This document shows positions 27,385-35,984 of a stretch of DNA of 64,000 nucleotides, one piece after another (position 1 is the first letter of the stretch; every line of letters starts with the position of its first letter). The stretch covers positions 28,501 to 92,500 of the forward strand of contig CACBYE010000003.1 of NCBI GenBank assembly GCA_902543375.1. The letters run 5' to 3'. The notes below the pieces were generated by a model, which was given only the letters and a program-made list of their open reading frames with translations, searched no databases and was not told the DNA's origin. The position numbers and the translations under genes are program-made. Source of the stretch: an uncultured Pelagibacteraceae bacterium (GTDB lineage Bacteria > Pseudomonadota > Alphaproteobacteria > Pelagibacterales > Pelagibacteraceae).

Positions 27385-29313
27385 CTAAAAATTATTCTTA
27401 AAACCAAAATTAAATGTTCTGGGCAATTGCGAATAATCTCTTACTGTTTCATATTTTTCATCAAATAAATTTATAATATTAAAATATAACTTATTATTTT
27501 CTGATAATTTATAATTTATATTCAAATCATTAACAAAATAATCGTCAGTTCTTTCGTCATCAAAAGTTCTATTTCCATTTCCGTAATCTCTTGCTACATC
27601 AGACCACTTAGTACTTAATAAAAAATTAAAATTTTTAAGACCAGATATCTTAAAATTAGTATTTAAATTCAATAAGTTTCTAGGAACTCTTACTAACTGA
27701 GCATTAGTTTGACCTGAGCTCTTATTTGGATTGTCTTGTTCTGCTCCGTCATAAGTAGAGGTATAAGTATAATTTAAATCGAAATTCAAAAATTTGTTTA
27801 ATTTGAAATTTGACATTAATTCTAATCCTTGAGATTTAACTGTGCCTGGATGATTACCAGCGTCCCAGCCTGATGCTTGCCAACCTTCAAGCACATCATG
27901 ATATTTAATATTAAAATAACTCATATCAATTTTTAAACCTATCTCTGGAAATGATTTTTCAATACCGACATCAAAACTCTCGCTATTTTCAGCTTTTTCA
28001 TTTCCGTCATAACCACTTCCTGATTGATAAAAATAAAATTCATATAAAGAGGGATATCTAAAACCTGTGCCGTAAGAGCTTTTTATTTTAGTAAACTTAT
28101 CATCAAAAAGATATGCTAATGTTAGCCTGTGAGAATCCTCATTTCCAGCTAAAGAGTGATTATCAAATCGCGATCCAAATGTTGCAAAAATATTTTCGGA
28201 AAATCTTTTTTGAAAATCGAAATATTTAGAAGTTACGTATGCATCTTTGTAGTCCATTCCTGTCATATTTTTGTTGTAACCAATTGAATCATCCTCTCTT
28301 TCAAGACCAAAAACTATACTATTATCTAAATTCAAATTGTAGTTTCCTTGATATAGAAAGGAGTATCTTTCACCATAATAGCTATCTTGCTTTGTATTGT
28401 TGCTATTAATTGCAGCATTGTAAATTCTTTTTATATACGTATTTGCAACAGTAAATTTATTTTCAAGATTTTTTAATGGTTTGTGTATCAAACTTATATT
28501 TCCAGATGACTCAATTGCATCCACATCTTCAGCATGGTCATAACTAGGTGAACAACCAAACAAATTAGAAACACATGTTGCATCATATTGCAAATATGTA
28601 TCTGCAATCCTGTAATTACTGTTTAACTCAAAATTATCAAAAAAATTATAATTATAACTAGCTATTATACTGTTATTTCTGTACCTATCTTTTTCATCGT
28701 TATGCATCATTTGAGAAATTCCCTCAGTCTGAAATCTTTCAAATCCAACAAAATAATTTTTATAATCATCACCTCCAGAAATTGAAGTCGATAAATTATG
28801 TGTTCCTTCAGAGCCTGTTAAATAATTTAGATTTTTATTAAACCCAGGCTTACCTTTTTTGGTGGTAATATGAATTGTTCCCCCTATAGCTCCACTTCCG
28901 TAAATAGAGCTTTGATTTCCTTTTAATATTTCAACTCTTGATATTTGACTCGTTAAAATATTATTAAAGTCAAAATCGTTTGAAACACTAGACGGATCAG
29001 ACATTTTTACTCCATCAATGTAAACTGTGGAATATCTTTTTGGCATTCCTCTTAGCTGAATTGCAGAAGCTGTTCCATGGCCACCACTTTGAAAAAAATT
29101 CGCACTTGTTGTCTTTGAGGATAAAACATCTCCCAAAAAATATTCAGTACTATTATTCAAATATTCTTCATCAAATATCACAACAGATGTCCCAACAACT
29201 GATAATGATTGAGGTTTTTTATTTGGTGCAATAACAATAATTGGAATTTCTTTTGAATAAGAATTTAAAGGAAAGATTAGCAAAAAAAATAAAATACACA
29301 CTTTTAACAGCAT
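27385..29313 (-). CDS. TonB-dependent outer-membrane receptor, BtuB-like
   Basis: A 642-aa TonB-dependent receptor. The first 20 residues (MLLKVCILFFLLIFPLNSYS) form a signal peptide, and KEIPIIVIAPNK resembles a TonB box. The plug domain follows, with LGDVLSSKTTSANFFQSGGHGTASAIQLRGMPKRYSTVYIDGVKM and GNQSSIYGSGAIGGTIHITTKKG (residues about 60-155). The remainder is beta-barrel, ending in a C-terminal aromatic (FGFKNNF), as outer-membrane barrels do. The cobalamin riboswitch upstream indicates B12 or another corrinoid as ligand. TonB, ExbBD and BtuCDF are not in the window. A clear GAGG ribosome-binding site lies 6 nt before the ATG. Confidence 0.92.
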   Translation of the reverse strand: MLLKVCILFFLLIFPLNSYSKEIPIIVIAPNKKPQSLSVVGTSVVIFDEEYLNNSTEYFLGDVLSSKTTSANFFQSGGHGTASAIQLRGMPKRYSTVYIDGVKMSDPSSVSNDFDFNNILTSQISRVEILKGNQSSIYGSGAIGGTIHITTKKGKPGFNKNLNYLTGSEGTHNLSTSISGGDDYKNYFVGFERFQTEGISQMMHNDEKDRYRNNSIIASYNYNFFDNFELNSNYRIADTYLQYDATCVSNLFGCSPSYDHAEDVDAIESSGNISLIHKPLKNLENKFTVANTYIKRIYNAAINSNNTKQDSYYGERYSFLYQGNYNLNLDNSIVFGLEREDDSIGYNKNMTGMDYKDAYVTSKYFDFQKRFSENIFATFGSRFDNHSLAGNEDSHRLTLAYLFDDKFTKIKSSYGTGFRYPSLYEFYFYQSGSGYDGNEKAENSESFDVGIEKSFPEIGLKIDMSYFNIKYHDVLEGWQASGWDAGNHPGTVKSQGLELMSNFKLNKFLNFDLNYTYTSTYDGAEQDNPNKSSGQTNAQLVRVPRNLLNLNTNFKISGLKNFNFLLSTKWSDVARDYGNGNRTFDDERTDDYFVNDLNINYKLSENNKLYFNIINLFDEKYETVRDYSQLPRTFNFGFKNNF

Positions 29314-29331
29314 TTAGTACCTCATAATTAA

Positions 29332-29349
29332 CTAAACATTAAAGTTTAG
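29332..29349 (-). promoter_or_regulatory. Possible riboswitch expression-platform hairpin
   Basis: Between the aptamer and the ribosome-binding site is an 18-nt inverted repeat, CTAAAC-TTTAAT-GTTTAG on the minus strand, able to form a 6-bp stem with a 6-nt loop. It lies just upstream of the GAGG box of the receptor gene. It has no following U-run, so translational control is more likely than termination. Its role is inferred from position only. Confidence 0.35.
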
Positions 29350-29379
29350 ATTTATTTATTATATGCCGCTGTTAATTTT

Positions 29380-29505
29380 ACATTGCAGAATTAGACTTTT
29401 CCTGGCCTTCATTCAACATCGGACTTTACTGGGTGGCGCTCCGACTTTAACGGTTGCAGGTACAGCCAATGTATTTCACACTGATTTCCCACCATGCATT
29501 TCAGT
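29380..29505 (-). ncRNA. Cobalamin riboswitch
   Basis: The minus strand carries the conserved cobalamin aptamer core in order: GGTGGGAAATCAGTGTGAAA, then TTGGCTGTACCTGCAACCGT (the CCxGCAACxGU block), AAGTCGGAGCGCCACC, then GAATGAAGGCC (GGAAGGC-like block) and AGTC...CTGC as the degenerate B12 box. It is strikingly GC-rich against its surroundings. It would sense adenosyl- or another cobalamin and repress the TonB-dependent receptor downstream. Borders are approximate. The 3' B12-box half is more degenerate than the 5' half. Confidence 0.9.
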
Positions 29506-29513
29506 ATGATTCT

Positions 29514-29542
29514 CTTATAAATTTATTAAAATAGATTGTAAA
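29514..29542 (-). promoter_or_regulatory. Sigma-70 promoter of the cobalamin riboswitch operon
   Basis: TTTACA at 29542-29537 and TATAAG at 29519-29514 on the minus strand are separated by exactly 17 nt. Transcription would begin a few bases before the riboswitch aptamer. The boxes match the consensus at 5 of 6 positions each. The promoter sits between the end of the HddC-GmhB fusion gene and the aptamer, so the receptor operon has its own start even though it lies inside the heptose gene set. Confidence 0.65.
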
Positions 29543-29571
29543 GAGAAAAAATAATAAAACTAATTATTCAT

Positions 29572-30735
29572 TCACCGTAGTTTGGATTCAAAATTAAGTA
29601 TTCTAAATTTAATTTTTGCATTTATCGCTGTTTGTTTGTCAGTCTGACTGTCTCCAATTAAAAAAGACTGGCTCATTTTAATACAAAACTCTTCCCTAGC
29701 TTTTTGAATCATTCCAATATTAGGTTTTCTTAGGTTTTTTTGTAATCGATATTTATTCACTTTTGAGTCTTTGAAATATGGTGCAAAATATATTCTATCA
29801 ATATTTCCACCATGTGATCTTATTTTATCTACCATCCAGCTATGTAATTTGAGCACATCCTTTTCCTTATAATATCCTCTGCCAATGCCTGATTGATTTG
29901 TAATTATGAATATATAAAAATTTTTTTTATTATATTTCTTTATAAAGTTGATTATATTTTTCCTCCAAATAAATCTATTTTTCTCAAAAACATATCCTGT
30001 ATCCTTATTAATTACGCCATCTCTATCAAGAAAAAGAGCGGGTTTAGTAAATATCTTATTAATGAATTTCGGTAATTTTTTTAAAGTAGAAATATGCCCC
30101 ATATCAATAAAATCATCAGAATAGACACTTCCAGATATTTTTTTAATTCTAATTAACTTTGTAAATACATCTTTTTCTAAGGAGCCTAATTTAACTAAAT
30201 ATGGTATAATTTTTTTAGACAAAATACATATACCTGAATTAATTAAATTTAATTTTTTATCACTGTCTTGTGTAAGTAATTTTTTTTTATCAAGGCCAAA
30301 GAAGTCGTAACTTCCTCTAATTTTCATTTTCTTAAGTGCAATAAATGCTATTTTTTTACTTTTGTGATAATTGTAAATTAAATCAGATATATTTATATCA
30401 AAAAAAGTGTCTCCGTTACAAAATAAAAAATCTTTTTCTAATTTTTTTCTAGCATGGTACAGGGCCCCTGAAGAACCTAAAAGTTTTTTTTCTTGAATAC
30501 AAAATACCTTTACTCCAAAAAATATCTTATTATGAAATTTTTTTTCAAATAATGAATACTTATAGTGACCCAATAAAATTACTTTTTTAATTCCAAATCG
30601 ACTTAGGTTTTTAATTATATGTTCCAACACAGTAAGATTTTTAACATTTATTAATGGTTTAGGTGTTTTAAGAGTTAACTTTCCAAGCCTCTTACCGTAG
30701 CCACCACAAACTATTACTGCTTGAGTAATACTCAT
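29572..30735 (-). CDS. Fusion: heptose-1-phosphate guanylyltransferase (HddC-like) + heptose bisphosphatase (GmhB-like)
   Basis: A 387-aa two-domain protein. Residues 1 to about 225 form a sugar nucleotidyltransferase, starting AVIVCGGYGKRLGKLTLKTPKPLINVKN and with FLFCNGDTFFDI near residue 104. Residues from about 230 form a HAD phosphatase, with PALFLDRDGVINKDTGYVF (DxD), IFIITNQSGIGRGYY, and SFLIGDSQTDKQTAINAKI. This pairs two steps of GDP-D-glycero-alpha-D-manno-heptose synthesis that are separate genes in the classical pathway. The N-terminal half could instead be a mannose-1-phosphate-type enzyme, but HddA and GmhA nearby favour heptose. It abuts the next gene by 1 nt. Confidence 0.88.
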   Translation of the reverse strand: MSITQAVIVCGGYGKRLGKLTLKTPKPLINVKNLTVLEHIIKNLSRFGIKKVILLGHYKYSLFEKKFHNKIFFGVKVFCIQEKKLLGSSGALYHARKKLEKDFLFCNGDTFFDINISDLIYNYHKSKKIAFIALKKMKIRGSYDFFGLDKKKLLTQDSDKKLNLINSGICILSKKIIPYLVKLGSLEKDVFTKLIRIKKISGSVYSDDFIDMGHISTLKKLPKFINKIFTKPALFLDRDGVINKDTGYVFEKNRFIWRKNIINFIKKYNKKNFYIFIITNQSGIGRGYYKEKDVLKLHSWMVDKIRSHGGNIDRIYFAPYFKDSKVNKYRLQKNLRKPNIGMIQKAREEFCIKMSQSFLIGDSQTDKQTAINAKIKFRILNFESKLR

Positions 30736-30736
30736 T

Positions 30737-31681
30737 TTAATAATTGTTTTTATTGTCCCTGAAATTAAAGGTATTAAATAAATTTTTTAGTTCAATGATA
30801 CCATCATCTAAAGATATTGAGGGTCGAAAACCTAATTTTTCGATCTTTTTATTACTAACAAAATAATCTCTTTTATCAGGATCTTTTTTATTTTTAAGAA
30901 GATTAATTTTGATACCTTTAATATTTTTTGTTATTCGTTTTGCTAATTGTAATTTTGTTAAATTCGCATTTGATAATCCTACATTATAGATGTTTCCCTT
31001 CATCTTACTAAAATTTTCTAGTGCAAAGATAAAAGCATTTGCAACATCAATTACGTGAATATAATTTCTTCTAAAATGTGGTTCAAAAATAGTTATTTTT
31101 TTATTTCTTATAGCCATATTAACCAAAAAATTAACCAATAAGTCTGTTCTCATTCTATATGAATAACCAAAAACTGTAGCTAATCTAAATACGATAGAAT
31201 TTCTGTGCCTCAAAATAATTTTTTCTGCTTCAACTTTAGTTCTGCCATATAAAGATATAGGCTTTAAAGGGGATTTTTCATCGCAAAATTTATTTTTATC
31301 TCCTATGCCATACCCAGAATTAGTGTTTGGATAGATTATTTTTTGAGAAGTCTTAAGTTTGGATAGAATAAACTTTACGCATTTATAATTTATTTCTAAG
31401 GTTTTTTTCGGATATTTTGCACATAAAGGAGCACCAACGAGAGCAGCTAAAGGAATAATTATATCATTTTTTCTCAACTCCTTGGTCATTAATTTTTTAT
31501 CTCTAACATCACCGTTTATGAATTTAAAATTATTTTTTACAAAAAGATGAGATAAAGAAATTTTATTAAATTCTAAAATATCAATGACAGTCACATCATA
31601 ACCTAAATACACTAATTTGGTTGTTAAAATAGAGCCTAGGTAGCCAGCACCACCGGTTATAAGTATTTTTTGTTTTTTCAT
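30737..31681 (-). CDS. NAD-dependent epimerase/dehydratase (extended SDR)
   Basis: A 314-aa nucleotide-sugar SDR. ILITGGAGYLGSILTTKLVYLGYDVTVIDIL is the Rossmann start, IIPLAALVGAPLCAKYP near residue 76 is the NAD-side loop, YPNTNSGYG near residue 117 contains the serine, and YGRTKVEAEKI near residue 145 is an intact YxxxK. RRNYIHVIDVANAFIFAL near residue 205 is the substrate-side R-x-Y-I-H-V motif. It follows the 4,6-dehydratase gene on the same strand and probably epimerises or reduces the GDP-heptose-derived sugar. Exact chemistry is not readable. Confidence 0.85.
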   Translation of the reverse strand: MKKQKILITGGAGYLGSILTTKLVYLGYDVTVIDILEFNKISLSHLFVKNNFKFINGDVRDKKLMTKELRKNDIIIPLAALVGAPLCAKYPKKTLEINYKCVKFILSKLKTSQKIIYPNTNSGYGIGDKNKFCDEKSPLKPISLYGRTKVEAEKIILRHRNSIVFRLATVFGYSYRMRTDLLVNFLVNMAIRNKKITIFEPHFRRNYIHVIDVANAFIFALENFSKMKGNIYNVGLSNANLTKLQLAKRITKNIKGIKINLLKNKKDPDKRDYFVSNKKIEKLGFRPSISLDDGIIELKNLFNTFNFRDNKNNY

Positions 31682-31760
31682 AAAAGAGGTATAACTCGAT
31701 TAGTATTCTAATTAAATAAGTTTGTAAAAAATTAGAAATATTTTTTTTATTCTAATATTA

Positions 31761-32747
31761 TCATATTTTCTTAGAATTGATTTTTCTCCTATAATTAAGC
31801 AAATCATCCAACGACTCATTTAATTTCATTTTAGGTTTCCATTTAGTATCTTTAAAAAATTTTTTTGAATTTGGTATTTGCAAAGTTACGTCTACTGGAC
31901 GGATCAAAGATTTATCAACTTTTGTCTTGATCTTAATTTTTGAGCGACGAATTAAATCTTTTAAAATTCCTCCCACAGATACAACAGAATTTCCTCCGAT
32001 GTTGTAAATTTCACCTATTTTTCCTTTTTTTGCAACCAACCAATATGCTCTCATTGCATCACTTATACTTATAAAAGTTCTAATACTTTTTAAATTACCA
32101 TGATATAAAAAATTTCCTTTTTTATTTTTTTTTTCTAATTTTGAAATTTGATCAGCAAAACTAGTCTGAAATAAGTTTGTTCTTTTTGGATTTATATAAG
32201 AGAACATTCTTGTTATAATTATTTTTTGTTTATAAACTTTGAAATAAATTTGACTTAGTAGATCTTGATAAACTTTGGATAAAGCATATGGACTAGCAGG
32301 ATTAAACCTCTGGGACTCTTTAATCGGTATATCTTTTTTATTTACTAAACCATAAACTTCTGAGGTACTACATATAATAATTAATGGATTTATTTTACTA
32401 GACCTAATTGCCTCTAATAAATTAATTGTAATTTTATAATTATTATTAATTATTTGCATCGGCTCATCGAAGGATTTTCTTACATCAGCATTTGATGCTA
32501 AATGATATATAAGATCAGGCTTAATTTCATTAATATTTTGCTTAATTTTTTTATAACTCATCAAATCAATTTTCTTAAATTTTATTTTTTTTCGTACTGT
32601 ACTATCAATCATTTCTAATTTTTTTTGATTTCTATAAAAACCATATAATTGGATTTTTTTTTCATATTTGGAAATATATTCTGCTAAATAACTACCTCCA
32701 GATCCTGTAATTCCAGTGATTAAACATTTTTTAAATTTTCTATTCAT
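31761..32747 (-). CDS. GDP-mannose/GDP-heptose 4,6-dehydratase-like
   Basis: A 328-aa extended SDR close to GDP-mannose 4,6-dehydratase. Motifs are CLITGITGSGGSYLAEYI near residue 8, YHLASNADVRKSFDEPMQIINNNY near residues 80-104, CSTSEVYG near residue 125 with the T/S-S-E catalytic trio, and YALSKVYQDLL near residue 152. In the presence of hddA/hddC homologues it may act on GDP-D-glycero-D-manno-heptose like DmhA of Campylobacter and Yersinia, giving the 4-keto-6-deoxy sugar. GDP-mannose is the alternative substrate. The 79 nt downstream hold no gene. Confidence 0.87.
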   Translation of the reverse strand: MNRKFKKCLITGITGSGGSYLAEYISKYEKKIQLYGFYRNQKKLEMIDSTVRKKIKFKKIDLMSYKKIKQNINEIKPDLIYHLASNADVRKSFDEPMQIINNNYKITINLLEAIRSSKINPLIIICSTSEVYGLVNKKDIPIKESQRFNPASPYALSKVYQDLLSQIYFKVYKQKIIITRMFSYINPKRTNLFQTSFADQISKLEKKNKKGNFLYHGNLKSIRTFISISDAMRAYWLVAKKGKIGEIYNIGGNSVVSVGGILKDLIRRSKIKIKTKVDKSLIRPVDVTLQIPNSKKFFKDTKWKPKMKLNESLDDLLNYRRKINSKKI

Positions 32748-32786
32748 TTCACTAAATTTTTTGTATTTATAATATTTGTATTATTT

Positions 32787-33779
32787 TTAAAAACTTTTAT
32801 AAATAATTTCACTTCCTGCTTCATTTCCCGATATCCTAAAATGGACTTTATTTTTAAGACTTTTTACTAATCTTTTTTGATTTTTTTCATTTTCTGTTAA
32901 AAAAAGAATATATCCTCCACCACCAGCGCCTAAAAGTTTTCCACCAACTGCTCCATTATTAATGCCAAAATTATAGAGTTTTTCTATTTTTGAGTTACTG
33001 ACCATGTGAGATAATTTTTTCTTTATATGCCAGCTTCTATTTAATAATTTACCAATTTCAATTAAGAAATCGTTATTGTTTGACTCTAAAATCTTTTTAG
33101 CTTCTTGGGTAATCTTATTGAGTTCAGACAAATTTTTGAAATTCTTCATAATATTTTTTTGTTTATCTTTTTCAATTGGATCTGCTTTTCGTTGAATACC
33201 TGAAAATACTATTAGGCTATTCTTAAAGATTTTTTTTTTTTTACTTGCTAATATTTTTAATGGTCTGACTCCAACATTTCTCTTGGAATATTTAATTACA
33301 TTGAATCCCCCAAAAGCACTTGAATACTGATCTTGATAACCGACAGACTCTTTGAGCATATTTCTTTCTACATAGATTGCTTTTTCAGATATTTTTTTTT
33401 TACTTAAGTGAATATCATTCCATTCGTGAATAGAGTTTATTAAAGAAACTGTAAAAGCAGAACTAGAGCCTAAGCCAGAAAGACCAGGTATGTCTGAACT
33501 ATGATAAATTTCAAAATTACAATCTGTGATGTTATATTTTTTTAAAATAGCTTTTATACTTGGGTGTCTTACATCAGAAATATTTTTTGGTGTTTCGGTT
33601 TTAAAATATCTCAACCTGTACTTAAAAGGAAACGTTTTCGGTAATTCTCTTATTAATATGTAGCAATATTTATCTATTGCCATTGAAATTGTCATTCCGT
33701 TATATTTATTGAACCAAGTTGGAAAGTCTGTACCACCACCAAATAGTGAAACTCTTAAGGGTGTCTTACATAATATCAT
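32787..33779 (-). CDS. hddA: D-glycero-alpha-D-manno-heptose 7-phosphate kinase (GHMP family)
   Basis: A 330-aa GHMP kinase. MILCKTPLRVSLFGGGTDFPTWFNKYNG is the characteristic HddA start. PGLSGLGSSSAFTVSLINS near residue 94 is the GHMP glycine-rich ATP loop. VGGKLLGAGGGGYILFL near residue 278 is motif 3. It phosphorylates C1 of heptose 7-phosphate in the GDP-linked branch, which agrees with the nearby GmhA and HddC-GmhB proteins. The start lies 51 nt from the divergent reductase gene. HddA-like kinases also occur for fucose and mannose, but TDFP and context favour heptose. Confidence 0.9.
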   Translation of the reverse strand: MILCKTPLRVSLFGGGTDFPTWFNKYNGMTISMAIDKYCYILIRELPKTFPFKYRLRYFKTETPKNISDVRHPSIKAILKKYNITDCNFEIYHSSDIPGLSGLGSSSAFTVSLINSIHEWNDIHLSKKKISEKAIYVERNMLKESVGYQDQYSSAFGGFNVIKYSKRNVGVRPLKILASKKKKIFKNSLIVFSGIQRKADPIEKDKQKNIMKNFKNLSELNKITQEAKKILESNNNDFLIEIGKLLNRSWHIKKKLSHMVSNSKIEKLYNFGINNGAVGGKLLGAGGGGYILFLTENEKNQKRLVKSLKNKVHFRISGNEAGSEIIYKSF

Positions 33780-33830
33780 TGATTTGTTTTACTTGATTTG
33801 AATAAATTATTAAATATAAATTATATTATT

Positions 33831-34784
33831 TTGAAAGTTAATAAAATCATTATTTTTGGAGCAAGTGGATTTATAGGAAAAAATATTGCTCTAAATTTTA
33901 AAAAAAAATTTAAAAACACAAAAATTATTGGCACTTATTTTAAAAATAAACCTTATGTAAAAGGGATTCGTTTTATAAAGTGTGATCTTAGGAATAAAAA
34001 AAGTGTAGATAAGATATTAAAAAAAGCTGACATAATTATTCAAGCTGCTGCTATTACTTCTGGCGCAAAAGAAATAATCAATAAACCAAATATACACGTA
34101 AGTCAAAATGCAATTATGAACTCTATAGTCACTCAATCTGCTTTTGAAAACTATGTGAAACATGTAATTTTATTTAGCTGCACCTTAATGTATAAATCTT
34201 CAAATAAAGCACTAAGAGAGATTGACTTTAATGCAAATGAAGAGATGTATCCTAATTATTTTGGGGGTGGATGGATGAAAGTATTTGTTGAGAAGCTTGG
34301 GGAGTTTTATTCTCGATTGAATAGAAACAAATATACACTGATAAGACACTCAAATATTTATGGACCTCATGATAAATTTGATTTAGAAAAATCTCATGTT
34401 TTTGGAGCATCTATTAATAAAGTAGTCAATTCTAATAATAATATGCTTACTGTATGGGGTAAGGGTTTGGAGGGTAGAGATTTATTATATATTGATGATC
34501 TTGTGAGATTTGTAGAATTAGCAATAAAAAATCAAAAAAAACAATTCGGACTTTATAATGTTGGCTATGGAAAACTTATAACTATTAATAATCTGGTAAA
34601 AAGAATTATTAGAATTTATGGTAAAAAAATTGATGTTTATAATGATTTATCAAAAAAAAGTTTAAAAAATAGCGTTTTTTTAAATTGTAATAAGGCTTAT
34701 AAAGAGTTGCGATGGAAAAAAAAAATATCTTTAAATCAAGGTATAAAAAAAACTTTAAAATGGTATTTAGAAAATAATAAATGA
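33831..34784 (+). CDS. GDP-L-fucose-synthase-like epimerase/reductase
   Basis: A nucleotide-sugar SDR of 317 aa. The track start (TTG at 33798) adds an unlikely hydrophobic tail, so I prefer the TTG at 33831, giving MKVNKIIIFGASGFIGKNIAL. IRHSNIYGPHDKFDLEKSHVFGASI near residue 178 is the hallmark of GDP-fucose synthase (Fcl) relatives. The catalytic area reads YPNYFGGGWMKVFVEKLGEFY, which departs from a plain YxxxK. It is a candidate for the C3/C5-epimerase-reductase step after the 4,6-dehydratase. The TGA stop overlaps the next ATG (ATGA). Confidence 0.8.
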   Translation: MKVNKIIIFGASGFIGKNIALNFKKKFKNTKIIGTYFKNKPYVKGIRFIKCDLRNKKSVDKILKKADIIIQAAAITSGAKEIINKPNIHVSQNAIMNSIVTQSAFENYVKHVILFSCTLMYKSSNKALREIDFNANEEMYPNYFGGGWMKVFVEKLGEFYSRLNRNKYTLIRHSNIYGPHDKFDLEKSHVFGASINKVVNSNNNMLTVWGKGLEGRDLLYIDDLVRFVELAIKNQKKQFGLYNVGYGKLITINNLVKRIIRIYGKKIDVYNDLSKKSLKNSVFLNCNKAYKELRWKKKISLNQGIKKTLKWYLENNK

Positions 34785-35314
34785 AAAAAAGTGCAATAAT
34801 TTTATCTGGAAATCTTGTTCAAGATCATGAATTTATCTATCCATTTTATAGGTTATTAGAAGAAGGTTTTAATGTGGAAGTATGTCTGAATGAGGGAAAA
34901 CCTGTAAAAGGAATTCTAGGAACAGATATACCTCCTAATAAAAACCATGCAGTTAAAGATATCAAATCTGTTGACACAAAAAATTACGATTTTTTAGTAA
35001 TACCTGGTGGTGTAAAATCACTCGAAAAAGTTCGTCAAAACAGAGATATAATTAATTTTATATCACAATTTCACAAAGAGAGTAAAATTATTGCATGTAT
35101 TTGCAGCGGTGCCCAATTATTAATATCAGCAAAAATTGTTAAAGGAAAAAAAATATCTGGATACTATAGTATGAAAGATGATATTGAAAATGCAGGAGCA
35201 ATTTATACAGATCTACCAGCAGTAATTGATAGTAAAATAATTACGACTGCTCATTACAAAGACTTGGGTCCATGGATGAAGGCAGCTTTAGATTTGTATT
35301 ATAAAGAAAAATAA
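34781..35314 (+). CDS. DJ-1/PfpI family protein
   Basis: A 177-aa single-domain protein of the DJ-1/PfpI superfamily. FLVIPGGVKSLEKVRQN near residue 67 contains the GG turn. IIACICSGAQLLISAKIVKGKKISGYYSM near residue 105 holds the nucleophile-elbow cysteine, where the common C-H-G is C-S-G. It is translationally coupled with the reductase upstream and followed 4 nt later by the cupin gene. The superfamily covers glyoxalases, amidases, isonitrile hydratases and chaperones. The role here is unknown, though a small-molecule hydrolase or lyase in sugar modification is plausible. Confidence 0.82.
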   Translation: MKKSAIILSGNLVQDHEFIYPFYRLLEEGFNVEVCLNEGKPVKGILGTDIPPNKNHAVKDIKSVDTKNYDFLVIPGGVKSLEKVRQNRDIINFISQFHKESKIIACICSGAQLLISAKIVKGKKISGYYSMKDDIENAGAIYTDLPAVIDSKIITTAHYKDLGPWMKAALDLYYKEK

Positions 35315-35318
35315 TTAA

Positions 35319-35984
35319 ATGAAAAACTTTTTAGTAAAAAAGCCATGGGGAGAGGAATATATTATATGTAAGACTAACAAGGCAGCCACTTGGCATTTGA
35401 AAATTAATCCAAGAAAGAAAACCTCACTACATTGTCATCCAAATAAAAAAACAGGTTTTATTCTTCTAGACGGAAAAGTTGAGGTCATGATTGGCTTTTA
35501 CGAAAAAAGAGTCTTAAAAGCTCCTGATAAATTAATGATAAGACCTGGTTTATTTCACTCAACTAAAGGATTATCAAAAAAAGATAGTGTTGTTCTAGAA
35601 ATTGAAACACCAATTAACAAAAATGATCTAGTTAGATATAAAGACAATTACGGTAGAGAAAACAAACCATATGAGGGGAAAAACTACATGAAAAAATTAA
35701 AAAATGAGATTATTTTTAGAATCCCAAAAAAATTTTCATGTAATATTTATAAATATAAAGATCTAAAAATTACAGTTGAGAAAATTAAAAGTTTAAAAAA
35801 ACTTACTTTAAACAGAAAAAAAGATACAATCTTTGGAATATTGGATGGAGGGTTGGTTGATAAAAATAAAAAGTATGTTTTGTCAGCAGGTGATATAGTG
35901 AGAACAAATACTGTGAGAAAACTAACTGAAGCTTTTAAAATTAACAAACAAATTACGATACTAACTTGTTCAAAAAGTGCATAA
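35319..35984 (+). CDS. Double-cupin protein
   Basis: A 221-aa protein with an N-terminal cupin: KKPWGEEYIICKTNKAATWHLKINPRKKTSLHCHPNKKTGFILLDGKVEVMIG, containing the H-x-H metal ligands and glycine motif near residues 33-55, and MIRPGLFHSTKGLS near residue 75 with the distal His. The second half (ITVEKIKSLKKLTLNRKKDTIFGILDGGL) looks like a second cupin without the histidines. The start WGEE resembles cupins of phosphomannose isomerase/cytidylyltransferase type. It lies between the PfpI and E1 genes and overlaps E1 alpha by 8 nt, so it belongs to that module. Confidence 0.8.
   Translation: MKNFLVKKPWGEEYIICKTNKAATWHLKINPRKKTSLHCHPNKKTGFILLDGKVEVMIGFYEKRVLKAPDKLMIRPGLFHSTKGLSKKDSVVLEIETPINKNDLVRYKDNYGRENKPYEGKNYMKKLKNEIIFRIPKKFSCNIYKYKDLKITVEKIKSLKKLTLNRKKDTIFGILDGGLVDKNKKYVLSAGDIVRTNTVRKLTEAFKINKQITILTCSKSA

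Noticed and set aside
31706-31737. 8-bp inverted repeat (ttctaatt ... aattagaa) between the dehydratase and SDR genes, considered as a terminator
   Set aside because: The loop is 16 nt, the stem is pure A/T apart from one pair, and no U-run follows; it is expected by chance in such AT-rich DNA.
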